A stretch of 16,767 nt of DNA from JBGOTP01 sp041476545 (GTDB lineage: Bacteria > Acidobacteriota > Vicinamibacteria > Vicinamibacterales > CAVVIG01): NCBI GenBank assembly GCA_041476545.1, contig JBGOTP010000069.1, forward strand, positions 1 to 16,767, read 5' to 3'. A program made the position numbers and the translations under genes. Each line of letters starts with the position of its first letter. Positions within the stretch are counted from its first letter, which is position 1. Of this stretch, positions 4,857 through 11,362 are shown piece after piece. The notes beneath the pieces were generated by a model that searched no databases, was not told the origin of the DNA, and worked only from the letters and a program-made list of their open reading frames with translations.

Positions 4857-5775
4857 GTACGACCGCGTCGCCCTGGGAGAATTCGGTGGCACCACGCCGA
4901 CGACCACCGATTTCGAGGGAGCGCGGGTCGTCATCCTCCCGATCCCGCTGGATCGCACCACCTCTTACGTCGCGGGCACGCGGAACGGGCCGCACGAAAT
5001 TCTCGTCGCCTCGTCGCACATGGAACTCTGGGACGAGGAGACGGAAACCGATGTACACAGCATCGGGATCTTCACGCTGCCGGAAATGGAGTTTCCGCAA
5101 GCCTCGATGGACGAGGTCACCACCGAGATCCGGAGAGTGACAGCCGAGCTCGTGACTCGCGGCAAGTTTCCCGTCGTGCTCGGAGGCGAGCATTCAATCA
5201 CCGCGCCGGTCGTGGCGGCGCTCGCGTCGACACACCCGGGGCTGTCGGTCCTTCAGATCGACGCGCACGCCGACCTGCGCGACTCGTTCATGGGCACGCC
5301 GCACAATCATGCCTGCGCCATGCGCCGCGTGCTGGAGCACGCGCGGGCGACGCAGGTGGGCGTACGCAGTCTGTCGACCGAGGAGGCCGAGGCGATTCCG
5401 CACCTTCCGACGAAGATCTTCTACGACTTCAACATGAGGAAGGACGCGAACTGGATTGACCGCGTTGTCGAGTCACTCGGAGAGACGGTGTACATCACGA
5501 TCGATTGCGACGGCCTCGATCCCGCGATTATGCCGGCCGTGGGGACACCGGAGCCCGGCGGTTTGACGTGGTACGAGACGCTGACGCTGCTCCGGCGCGT
5601 GATTGAGTCGCGCCGGGTCGTTGGCTGCGACCTCGTGGAACTGTGCCCGATGCCGGGCAACGTGGCGCCGACGTTTCTCTGCGCCAAGCTCGTGTACAAG
5701 ATCCTGTCGTACCGGTTCGGAGCCGAGGTCAGGCTTTCTTCAGGCCCTCGAGTTCCCGCCGCGCCTCGTCGCTGA
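4840..5775 (+). CDS. speB: Agmatinase-family ureohydrolase
   Basis: This 311-residue protein is of the arginase/agmatinase family, dinuclear Mn enzymes that release urea from agmatine or related guanidino compounds. Metal ligands are visible in GGEHS (H118), DAHADLRD (D141, H143, D145) and TIDCDGLDP (D222, D224). The PEPGGLTWYE block (238-246) is also typical of the family. The substrate is probably agmatine, giving putrescine for the DHS-like enzyme encoded just upstream. Arginase or another guanidino hydrolase remains possible. The start overlaps the preceding gene by 17 nt. The last 16 codons run into the 3' end of the convergent TPR gene (47 bp overlap), and the Arg/Pro-rich tail looks like a read-through extension. 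Confidence 0.87.
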   Translation: MNLPFEYDRVALGEFGGTTPTTTDFEGARVVILPIPLDRTTSYVAGTRNGPHEILVASSHMELWDEETETDVHSIGIFTLPEMEFPQASMDEVTTEIRRVTAELVTRGKFPVVLGGEHSITAPVVAALASTHPGLSVLQIDAHADLRDSFMGTPHNHACAMRRVLEHARATQVGVRSLSTEEAEAIPHLPTKIFYDFNMRKDANWIDRVVESLGETVYITIDCDGLDPAIMPAVGTPEPGGLTWYETLTLLRRVIESRRVVGCDLVELCPMPGNVAPTFLCAKLVYKILSYRFGAEVRLSSGPRVPAAPRR

Positions 5776-6454
5776 ACGTCGACCCGGGAAACTCCGCGAT
5801 GATGCGGTGGAAGGCCTGCTCGGCTTCCGTGCGCTTGCCGGCGTCCCGATAGGCGCGCCCGAGCTGCATGAGGACGCCATCGATTGGCAGCCGATCGTCC
5901 TTGCGCTGCGCCAGATCGTTGTAGATCGCGATCGCCTGGTCGAATTGCCCCGCGCGCGCCTGCGCTTCGGCCACGCCGAGTCGAGCCATCGTGCCGTAGA
6001 GGCGGCTCCCGGCCCGGTCGACCACCTGCTGAAAGGCGGTTGCCGCTTCCTTCGGGCTGTCGAGCAGCAGCCAGGTGGACCCTTCGCGGTAGCGCGCGAA
6101 GAGACCCGCGTCGGTCGAGGGAAATTCGTCGGCGACGGCCCGGAACTTGGTGAGCTGGGCCTGGGCCTTCGCTCGCGCCGTCGCGAAGCTCGGCCCGGCG
6201 GCAGGCGTGGCGTCAGCGGCCGGCGGACCAATGCGCGCATCATCGAGCGCCACGGCCTCCGCCATGCGTGCGCCGGCACGTCCCTCGACGCTCCTCCGCC
6301 AGGTGACGTACCCGATGGCGCCGGCAAGGACGACGACAATCGCGGCCACGACGCCAAGAATCGGCCCCCGCCGAGTTTCCACGAGTTCGCGAGCCCCGGC
6401 GGCGAGGTTCGCGAACTCGTTGTCTTTCAGATGATGGCGTTCTGTTCTCTTCAT
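5729..6454 (-). CDS. Membrane-anchored TPR protein (YfgM-like)
   Basis: This 241-residue protein has a cytosolic N-terminus (MKRTERHHLKDNEFANLAA), one transmembrane segment at about 31-52 (GVVAAIVVVLAGAIGYVTW), and a large C-terminal domain of helical repeats. Tetratricopeptide units are seen at LYGTMARLGVAEAQARAGQ, FDQAIAIYNDLA and GRAYRDAGKRTEAEQAFHRI. This layout is that of the TPR_21/YfgM group, ancillary proteins thought to act near the Sec translocon. A BamD/YbgF-like envelope role is an alternative. It is convergent with, and overlaps, the agmatinase gene by 47 bp. It appears monocistronic, with a poor ribosome-binding site. The membrane topology call is firm; the specific role is inferred. 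Confidence 0.78.
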   Translation of the reverse strand: MKRTERHHLKDNEFANLAAGARELVETRRGPILGVVAAIVVVLAGAIGYVTWRRSVEGRAGARMAEAVALDDARIGPPAADATPAAGPSFATARAKAQAQLTKFRAVADEFPSTDAGLFARYREGSTWLLLDSPKEAATAFQQVVDRAGSRLYGTMARLGVAEAQARAGQFDQAIAIYNDLAQRKDDRLPIDGVLMQLGRAYRDAGKRTEAEQAFHRIIAEFPGSTFSDEARRELEGLKKA

Positions 6455-6481
6455 ACCGATCAGTCCTGAGTGGCGTGCCCA

Positions 6482-6581
6482 GCCGAAGCTCGTCGACTTA
6501 CCCGCCCGAGCAAGGATGGCGTCGCGTGTGTCGCCAATCCCGCCGAAGCTCAGTAGGTTCGACTGAGCGAAGGCGGATGGC
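6482..6581. repeat. Two diverged copies of a GCCGAAGCTC...GGATGGC repeat beside tRNA-Arg
   Basis: The segment 6482-6520 begins GCCGAAGCTC and ends CAAGGATGGC. The segment 6542-6581 begins GCCGAAGCTC and ends AAGGCGGATGGC. The second copy is nearly palindromic: CTCAGT (6549-6554) pairs with ACTGAG (6562-6567), and CCGCC pairs with GGCGG at the ends. It directly follows the tRNA 3' end and could serve as its terminator. Confidence 0.6.
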
Positions 6582-6653
6582 GCGCCCGGCCGGAATTGAA
6601 CCGGCGGCCCCCCGCTTAGGAGGCGGGTGCTCTATCCGCTGAGCTACGGGCGC
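6578..6653 (-). tRNA. tRNA-Arg (anticodon CCT)
   Basis: The minus strand gives a full cloverleaf. The acceptor stem is GCGCCCG/CGGGCGC, the D-arm is GCTC...GAGC, the anticodon stem is CCCGC/GCGGG with loop CTCCTAA (anticodon CCT, reading AGG), and the T-arm is GCCGG-TTCAATT-CCGGC. The discriminator is G at 6581, and CCA is encoded at 6580-6578. The gene is 76 nt including CCA. No intron or unusual base is seen. It stands alone, between the TPR gene and the zinc-ribbon gene. Confidence 0.97.
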
Positions 6654-6664
6654 AGTAGAAACAA

Positions 6665-6889
6665 TCACGGCTTCAGGGCGTTCACGACAGCCGTGACGAG
6701 AGTGCCCCCAAGAATCGCCATCATGACCACGAGGGCGGGGTGAGGGTTCGGCATGAGCAAGGGGCTCGCCGCCCAGCCGCCAACCGCACCGATCCCGGCG
6801 ATCGTGGCTGCACGAGCGAATCTCCGCAGCCCGCCGCGACAACGGTGATTCTCATTGAGATAACGGCCGCAATTGGGACAGGTCGCCAT
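6665..6889 (-). CDS. Small zinc-ribbon membrane protein
   Basis: This 74-residue protein begins MATCPNCGRYLNENHRC, a four-ligand zinc ribbon of the form CPxCG-x7-HxC. A basic stretch (RGGLRRFAR) follows. Then come two hydrophobic segments, about 27-46 (AATIAGIGAVGGWAASPLL) and 52-71 (ALVVMMAILGGTLVTAVVNA), with prolines between them, so two membrane passes are likely. I do not recognise a named family. A longer in-frame start exists upstream, but the CPNC-led start matches the usual form of such small proteins. It lies 12 bp from tRNA-Arg. Function is unknown. Confidence 0.65.
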   Translation of the reverse strand: MATCPNCGRYLNENHRCRGGLRRFARAATIAGIGAVGGWAASPLLMPNPHPALVVMMAILGGTLVTAVVNALKP

Positions 6890-6992
6890 GTCGCCAGTTA
6901 ACAGGATACTCGATACTCGGCCGTTGACTGCATCACTGGCAGTGTCACTTGAGCCGCACCTCCTCCGTCCCGGACACCGACCGAGCACCGCA

Positions 6993-7514
6993 TCATGAGG
7001 GCGGCGCCTGCAGAGCCTGCAGCGCCTTGGCCACGCGAATGTACTCTTCGTACCGCCGCTGATACGTCTCGATCTTCTCGCGTTCCACGGCGTCACACCG
7101 TGCCCGCATGAGCGGCGCCCCGCCGGACGCCGTCAGTTCACTCTCCGCCGCGGCCGCCTTCAGCTTGAACTCGGCGTCGTGGGCGTGCTCCCAGGCCAGC
7201 CACTGCGACGTCCACCGCGCATGCGCGGCCTGCACCTCGTCATCGCTGAAGGGAAACCTCGCTCTCGCAGCCGCATCGAGCGCCGCGAACTCCTCGGGAC
7301 ATACGCGCCGCGCGGTCGTAGCGAGCGGCTGCCACGCAAGCAGCGCGCGCGGATCGGCGACAGAGGCCGCCAGTCCCGGCGCCATCAATGCCATGATGTC
7401 GAGCGTCCGCCCACGCGCCGCGTCCGCGCGACCGCGCGCCAGCTCACCCGCGATCCGCAGCGCGGCCCACACCACAGCCCCCGCGACGATGAGCGCCGAA
7501 AGGATCAGCAGCAC
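6993..7514 (-). CDS. Membrane-anchored hypothetical protein downstream of apt
   Basis: This 173-residue protein has a single N-terminal hydrophobic segment (about 2-21, LILSALIVAGAVVWAALRIA), either a signal anchor or an uncleaved signal. The rest is alanine- and arginine-rich and mostly helical. It contains AHARWTSQWLAWEHAHDAEF in the middle and a charged helix (VEREKIETYQRRYEEYIRVA) near the end that could form a coiled coil. No catalytic motif is visible and I do not recognise the family. It begins 6 bp after the apt stop codon on the same strand, so the two are very likely co-transcribed. A functional link to purine salvage is not evident. Confidence 0.7.
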   Translation of the reverse strand: MLLILSALIVAGAVVWAALRIAGELARGRADAARGRTLDIMALMAPGLAASVADPRALLAWQPLATTARRVCPEEFAALDAAARARFPFSDDEVQAAHARWTSQWLAWEHAHDAEFKLKAAAAESELTASGGAPLMRARCDAVEREKIETYQRRYEEYIRVAKALQALQAPPS

Positions 7515-7520
7515 GCCAGG

Positions 7521-8042
7521 CTAGTAGTTGAGAATGGCGTGCACCCGCTCGCCCTCGAGCTTCTGGCGTCCGTTGAGAAAGCCGAGCTCGATGAGAAACG
7601 CCAGCGCGTGCACCTGTCCGCCGAGCCGCTTGACGAGATCGCACGTGGCCCGGGCGGTGCCGCCGGTGGCGAGCAGGTCGTCGACAATCAGGACCCGCTG
7701 TCCCTTGCGCACCGCGTCGTCGTGAATTTCGAGCGAGTCGGTGCCGTACTCGAGGTCGTAGCTCACTTTCATCGTGGTCGACGGCAGCTTCCCCGGCTTG
7801 CGGACCGGCGAAAATCCCGCGCCGATCCGATCCGCGACCGCCGAGCCGAAGATGAAACCGCGACTCTCGATGCCGACCACAACATCGATGCCCTGATCCT
7901 GGAAGGGTGTGGCAAGACTGTCGATCGCATCGCGAAATCCGATCGGGTCGCGCAGGAGTGTCGTGACGTCGTAGAAGAGAACCCCCGCTTTCGGAAAATC
8001 GGGAACGTGACGAATCTTTGTCTTGAGATGCTCCATGTTCAT
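7521..8042 (-). CDS. apt: Adenine phosphoribosyltransferase
   Basis: This 173-residue protein has the full length of bacterial Apt, which converts adenine and PRPP to AMP in purine salvage in the cytosol. It opens with KTKIRHVPDFPKAGVLFYDV, the typical Apt start. VVGIESRGFIFGSAVA (55-70) is the adenine-side loop, and RKPGKLP (81-87) follows. The PRPP-binding signature is VLIVDDLLATGGTA (117-130). The ATG at 8042 has AGGG six nt upstream; a second in-frame ATG two codons later is possible. It is followed 6 bp downstream by a membrane-anchored gene. A -10/-35 pair lies just upstream at 8065-8093. Confidence 0.97.
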   Translation of the reverse strand: MNMEHLKTKIRHVPDFPKAGVLFYDVTTLLRDPIGFRDAIDSLATPFQDQGIDVVVGIESRGFIFGSAVADRIGAGFSPVRKPGKLPSTTMKVSYDLEYGTDSLEIHDDAVRKGQRVLIVDDLLATGGTARATCDLVKRLGGQVHALAFLIELGFLNGRQKLEGERVHAILNY

Positions 8043-8064
8043 GTGCCCTGCGGTGGGAACGTCG

Positions 8065-8093
8065 ATTATAGACTAGTGGCCTGTCCGCGTCAG
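8065..8093 (-). promoter_or_regulatory. apt promoter
   Basis: On the minus strand CTGACG (8093-8088) and a perfect TATAAT (8070-8065) are 17 bp apart. This would start an mRNA with a leader of about 15-17 nt that retains the AGGG ribosome-binding site of apt. Confidence 0.55.
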
Positions 8094-8105
8094 TTATGCA
8101 AATGA

Positions 8106-8764
8106 CGGGTAGTGGGTCCGTATCCCGTCGCCATCCGATTGGCAGGGCCGCAAGGCGGCATCTCGTGGGGCACGCCACGCCTCCACTTCGCGAACCGGGA
8201 AGCGGACCTCCCGCTCGAACACTGCCGCAGCCGTGGCGACTACCAGCCCGTTTGAGCGCCACACGATCGCGCACACACCGCTAGAGCTGGTTTCATCCGT
8301 TGGATCGCGTACGCCTGAGTCGCCACAGAAGACTCGCTTCGGCCCGCTTCCGGCTGCGCGGTGAAGTCGGTTCGCTCAGCAAGTCGGCGCGTCGAGCCCC
8401 ACGAGACGCCGCCTCTCGTCCAACCGTGACGCGTCGCGGGGGGAGGAACGAAACATCGGCACGGACACGCACGAGCGGACGGGACGGCTCGGTGACGCGA
8501 CCCGTGGAACGCGCGCGATCGGCGAGTGGATAAAACGCGTGCGGAGGCCAGCCAGCCGCGTCGATCGTGAATGGCGCCCGAATGCCATCGAGTGACCCTG
8601 AAAGTCGAATGTTCCTGGCACGGACCGCGGAGTGACCCCAATCGACGCGGGCACCGACAGGCACGCCGGAGCGCGCGTTTTTCCGCGCGCGTTCATCGGG
8701 GCACGGCGCCGAGCCGTCCCGGCCGCTCGCGCTCCCACTAATTTTGAAAGTCACCCACTACCCG
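8106..8764. mobile_element. Probable insertion-sequence relic without transposase
   Basis: There is no credible gene between apt and pfkA. CGGGTAGTGGGT at 8106-8117 and its exact reverse complement at 8753-8764 form 12-bp inverted ends. The right end, read inward, continues GACTTTCAAAATTAGTGGG, repeating TAGTGGG about 20 bp in. A related GACTTTCAGGGTCACTC block lies deeper, near 8590-8610. Repeated short blocks at the ends are typical of IS21-type elements. All open frames here are low-complexity Arg/Ser/Ala shadows. The call is an inference from end structure only. Confidence 0.4.
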
Positions 8765-8828
8765 GCGGGCAACACTGAGTGGCCCACAGCGCCAGCTGAC
8801 CCAGCGCCCAACGGATCGACACCTCATT

Positions 8829-8837
8829 TGCTATAGT
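8829..8837 (+). promoter_or_regulatory. pfkA extended -10, leaderless-type start
   Basis: TGCTATAGT is a near-consensus extended -10. It ends exactly 6 nt before the GTG of pfkA. Transcription would begin at or next to the start codon, and no ribosome-binding site exists upstream. No good -35 box is seen, as expected for an extended -10. Confidence 0.6.
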
Positions 8838-8843
8838 CGACGC

Positions 8844-9926
8844 GTGTCCATTCCTTCACGGATCGGCGTGCTCACGGGCGGTGGCGACGCGCCGGGTCTC
8901 AATGCCGTCATTCGCGCGGTCGTCAAATCTGCTTGCAACAACGGCATGGAATGCCTCGGGATCGAGGACAGCTTCGACGGTCTCCTCGAGCCTGGCCGCT
9001 CTCGACTGCTGACGCCCCGCGACGTCACCGGCATTCTCCGGCTCGGCGGCACCATCCTTGGCACCATCAACCGCGGCAATCCGTTAGGGCAGGCGATTCA
9101 GACGTCGGACGGAACGAGAGACTACTCCGACCGCGTCGTCGAGATGTTTCACGAGATGGGGCTTGGCGCACTGGTTGTCATCGGAGGAGACGGGACTCTC
9201 TCGATTGCTCACGAGTTCTGCAAGCGGGGCCTGCCGATCGTGGGCGTGCCGAAGACAATCGACAATGATATCGTCGGCACGACCAACTGCTTCGGCTTCG
9301 ACACCGCCGTGGCCTTTGCCACCGACGCCATCGATCGGCTGCACACCACGGCCGAGGCGCATCATCGCATTCTCATCGCGGAGGTCATGGGCCGCTACGC
9401 CGGCTGGATTGCCCTCTACTCGGGCGTGGCCGGCGGCGCGGACGCCATCCTCATCCCGGAGATTCCGTTCGATCTCGCGGTGGTGGCCGAGCGGCTTCTG
9501 GAACGCGAGAAACGGGGCGCGCGTTTCAGCATCGTGGTGGTCGCGGAGGGCGCGTTTCCGAAGGGGGGAAGTCCCGAGCTCCTCGAGGCGGCCCACGACG
9601 GCCACGTGGAACGGCTCGGAGGCGTCGGCGCGAGCCTGTGTGAGGATCTCTCGAGACTGACCGGGAAAGAGACGCGTTCAGTCGTGCTCGGCCATCTGCA
9701 GCGCGGTGGTGCCCCCACGAGCTTCGATCGCGTCCTCGCGACGCGATTTGGCGCAAAGGCCGTGGAACTCGTCAAGGAGGGGAACTTCGATACGATGGTC
9801 GCCTTCGCCCCTCCCGACATCGTGGCAAGACCTCTCGCGGAGATCGTCGGAAAGACCAGGACCGTGCCGCGCGATTTCGACGTGGTCGTGACCGCGAGAG
9901 CGCTCGGTATCACGTTTGGTGATTGA
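8844..9926 (+). CDS. pfkA: 6-phosphofructokinase
   Basis: This 360-residue phosphofructokinase makes fructose-1,6-bisphosphate in glycolysis. Motifs in order are GVLTGGGDAPGLNAVIRA (8-25), VVIGGDGTLSIA (111-122), GVPKTIDNDI (134-143, with the catalytic Asp), AEVMGRYAGWIA (179-190), and a late VLGHLQRGGAPT. GGDGT has Gly where PPi-dependent enzymes have Asp, pointing to ATP. PKTIDND has Lys where allosteric E. coli-type PfkA has Gly. This Gly/Lys combination is that of the group III (actinobacterial PfkA-like) enzymes. The GTG start at 8844 is fixed by the -10 box 6 nt upstream. It appears monocistronic, convergent with frr. Confidence 0.95.
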   Translation: MSIPSRIGVLTGGGDAPGLNAVIRAVVKSACNNGMECLGIEDSFDGLLEPGRSRLLTPRDVTGILRLGGTILGTINRGNPLGQAIQTSDGTRDYSDRVVEMFHEMGLGALVVIGGDGTLSIAHEFCKRGLPIVGVPKTIDNDIVGTTNCFGFDTAVAFATDAIDRLHTTAEAHHRILIAEVMGRYAGWIALYSGVAGGADAILIPEIPFDLAVVAERLLEREKRGARFSIVVVAEGAFPKGGSPELLEAAHDGHVERLGGVGASLCEDLSRLTGKETRSVVLGHLQRGGAPTSFDRVLATRFGAKAVELVKEGNFDTMVAFAPPDIVARPLAEIVGKTRTVPRDFDVVVTARALGITFGD

Positions 9927-9931
9927 TCGAT

Positions 9932-9988
9932 CGTAGTGCGGGCCTTCAGGCCTGCCACACCACGGCAGGGCTAAAGCCCTGCGCTACG
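9932..9988. repeat. Bipartite palindromic element in the pfkA/frr gap
   Basis: CGTAGTGC (9932-9939) nearly complements GCGCTACG (9981-9988), enclosing two smaller hairpins. One is GGCCT/AGGCC around 9941-9952. The other is GCAGGGCT (9965-9972) with AGCCCTGC (9975-9982). It lies exactly between the convergent ends of pfkA and frr and could end both transcripts. It resembles a dispersed REP-like family seen in some acidobacterial genomes (from memory). Confidence 0.65.
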
Positions 9989-9997
9989 AGTACTGCA

Positions 9998-10567
9998 CTA
10001 CTTACCGAGCAGTTCCGTATCTTTCTTCTTCTGAAGATCATCGACGAGCCTGATGTGGTTGTCGGTGATCCGCTGGATTTCGTCGAGGCCCTTCTTCTCG
10101 TCGTCCTGGGAGATGGCGGCATCCTTGAAGAGTTTCTTCAGCCGATCATTGGCGTCCCGGCGCACCAGGCGGACGCTGTTGCGCCCCTCTTCGGCGAGCT
10201 TGTGCACATGGCGCGACAGCTCCTTGCGTCGCTCCTCGGTCAGCGACGGAATCGGGATCCTCACCACCTTGCCGTCGTTGGCCGGATTCAGGCCAAGATC
10301 GGACGCGCGAATGGCCTTTTCGATAGCACCGAGCTGCGACGGATCGAACGGCTGGGCGACGATGAGCGTCGGCTCCGGCACCGAGAGCCCGGCTAGCTGA
10401 TTGAGGGGCATTCTCGATCCGTAGGCTTCGACGTGCACGTTGTCGAGGATCGTGACGGACGCGCGCCCTGTTCGCACGCCGGCGAGTTCATGGCGTACAT
10501 GCTCGAGCGCCGTCGTCATCCGCTTGGTGGATTCGGCGTACAGGCCCTTGAGGTCGCTCACGTCCAT
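9998..10567 (-). CDS. frr: Ribosome recycling factor
   Basis: This 189-residue protein has the normal RRF length (about 185). RRF splits post-termination ribosomes with EF-G. The signature segments are LAGVRTGRASVTILDNV (29-45), YGSRMPLNQLAGLSVPE, IEKAIRASDLGLNPANDG and RIPIPSLTEERRKEL, all as expected for RRF, followed by the long C-terminal helix VRLVRRDANDRLKKL. The ATG at 10567 is preceded at a distance by GAGG, lying in the repeat-like spacer after pyrH. It is the last gene of the minus-strand cluster rplM-rpsI-rpsB-tsf-pyrH-frr, a conserved bacterial order for its last four members. Confidence 0.97.
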   Translation of the reverse strand: MDVSDLKGLYAESTKRMTTALEHVRHELAGVRTGRASVTILDNVHVEAYGSRMPLNQLAGLSVPEPTLIVAQPFDPSQLGAIEKAIRASDLGLNPANDGKVVRIPIPSLTEERRKELSRHVHKLAEEGRNSVRLVRRDANDRLKKLFKDAAISQDDEKKGLDEIQRITDNHIRLVDDLQKKKDTELLGK

Positions 10568-10569
10568 AA

Positions 10570-10606
10570 ATTCTCAGATCCTCAAATCCTTACGTCCTCA
10601 GATTCT
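10570..10606. repeat. Short degenerate direct repeats in the pyrH-frr spacer
   Basis: The spacer is built from TCAGATCC, TCAAATCC, TTACGTCC and TCAGATTC, near-copies of one 8-mer in tandem. On the transcribed strand this gives repeated GGAT and GAGG blocks that could act as ribosome-binding sequence for frr. Confidence 0.55.
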
Positions 10607-10615
10607 AATGTCCAA

Positions 10616-11341
10616 CTACGCCGTTACCAACGACCCAACCGGCTCCCCGGCGATCGCGCGCCTGATGTTGCCAGGCGTCCGCAGGTTGAAGACGACGATG
10701 GGCAGGCGGTTGTCCATGCAGAGCGAGATGGCCGTGGCATCCATCACCTTCAGCCGCTGCTCGAGAACCTGAAGATAGGAAATCCGATCAAAGCGCGTGG
10801 CGTCCGGGTGGACCAACGGATCGGCATTGTAGATGCCGTCGACCCGCGTGGCTTTGAGAATCACGTCCGCCTTCATTTCCATCGCGCGCAGGGCGGCGGC
10901 GGTGTCGGTGCTGAAGTAGGGATTTCCAGTGCCAGCCCCGAACACCACGACGCGGCCCTTCTCGAGATGCCGAACCGATCGCCGCCGGATGAACGGCTCG
11001 GCGACGGCGCGCATTTCGATGGCGGTGACGACGCGTGTGACGACGCCCTGTTGCTCGAGGGCGTCCTGCAGGGCGAGGGCATTGATGACCGTCGCCAGCA
11101 TGCCCATGTAGTCGGCGGTCGCGCGATCCATGCCGCGCGCGCTGGCCGCCACGCCGCGAAAGATGTTGCCGCCGCCAATGACGATGGCGGTCTGCACGCC
11201 CATCGCCTGAATTTCCGCGACATCCTTGGCGACCTGGGTGGCCACGGCGGGATCGATGCCGTAGGTCTGTTCGCCCATCAGGGCTTCGCCAGAGAGCTTC
11301 AGGAGTACGCGTTTGTACGCGGGAGTCGGGAATTCGGCCAC
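10616..11341 (-). CDS. pyrH: UMP kinase
   Basis: This 241-residue protein is the bacterial hexameric UMP kinase (amino-acid-kinase fold), phosphorylating UMP to UDP for pyrimidine supply. Motifs are VLLKLSGEALMG (12-23, ATP phosphates), AIVIGGGNIFRG (52-63), RATADYMGMLATVINALAL (73-91, UMP site), VFGAGTGNPYFSTDTAAALR, and LKATRVDGIYNADP near 160. The length is typical. It starts with GTG; a perfect TATAAT lies 8 nt upstream within the gap to tsf, so pyrH may have its own leaderless transcript in addition to readthrough. It is followed by frr after 48 bp. Confidence 0.97.
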   Translation of the reverse strand: MAEFPTPAYKRVLLKLSGEALMGEQTYGIDPAVATQVAKDVAEIQAMGVQTAIVIGGGNIFRGVAASARGMDRATADYMGMLATVINALALQDALEQQGVVTRVVTAIEMRAVAEPFIRRRSVRHLEKGRVVVFGAGTGNPYFSTDTAAALRAMEMKADVILKATRVDGIYNADPLVHPDATRFDRISYLQVLEQRLKVMDATAISLCMDNRLPIVVFNLRTPGNIRRAIAGEPVGSLVTA

Positions 11342-11349
11342 GGACAGGG

Positions 11350-11355
11350 ATTATA
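11350..11355 (-). promoter_or_regulatory. -10 box before pyrH
   Basis: The minus strand carries TATAAT ending 8 nt before the GTG of pyrH, in the 21-bp gap to tsf. There is no matching -35 at 17 bp (CGGCGA), so strength is uncertain. The placement matches the other leaderless-type starts in this window. Confidence 0.4.
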
Positions 11356-11362
11356 GATCGGC

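Noticed and set aside
3600..4961. Long open frame of 453 codons on the minus strand
   Set aside because: It lies antisense to the DHS-like gene, whose protein is clearly conserved. The translation is Arg/Asp/His-rich and shows no family features, as expected for a GC-rich shadow frame.
8081..8140. tRNA-like segment (GGGTCCGTATCCC resembling a T-arm, with TTATGCAAA resembling an anticodon loop)
   Set aside because: The acceptor and D-arms do not form, the T-loop lacks TTC, and the total length is too short. At most a decayed fragment; the CGGGTAGTGGGT part is better explained as one end of the inverted repeat pair.
8293..8754. Open frame of 153 codons on the minus strand in the apt-pfkA gap
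   Set aside because: Low-complexity Arg/Ser/Ala-rich translation, no ribosome-binding site, and it begins inside the repeat-like right end; no sign of a real protein.
10433..11356. Open frame of 307 codons on the plus strand over frr/pyrH
   Set aside because: Antisense to two unmistakable housekeeping genes, with no start signal and shadow composition.
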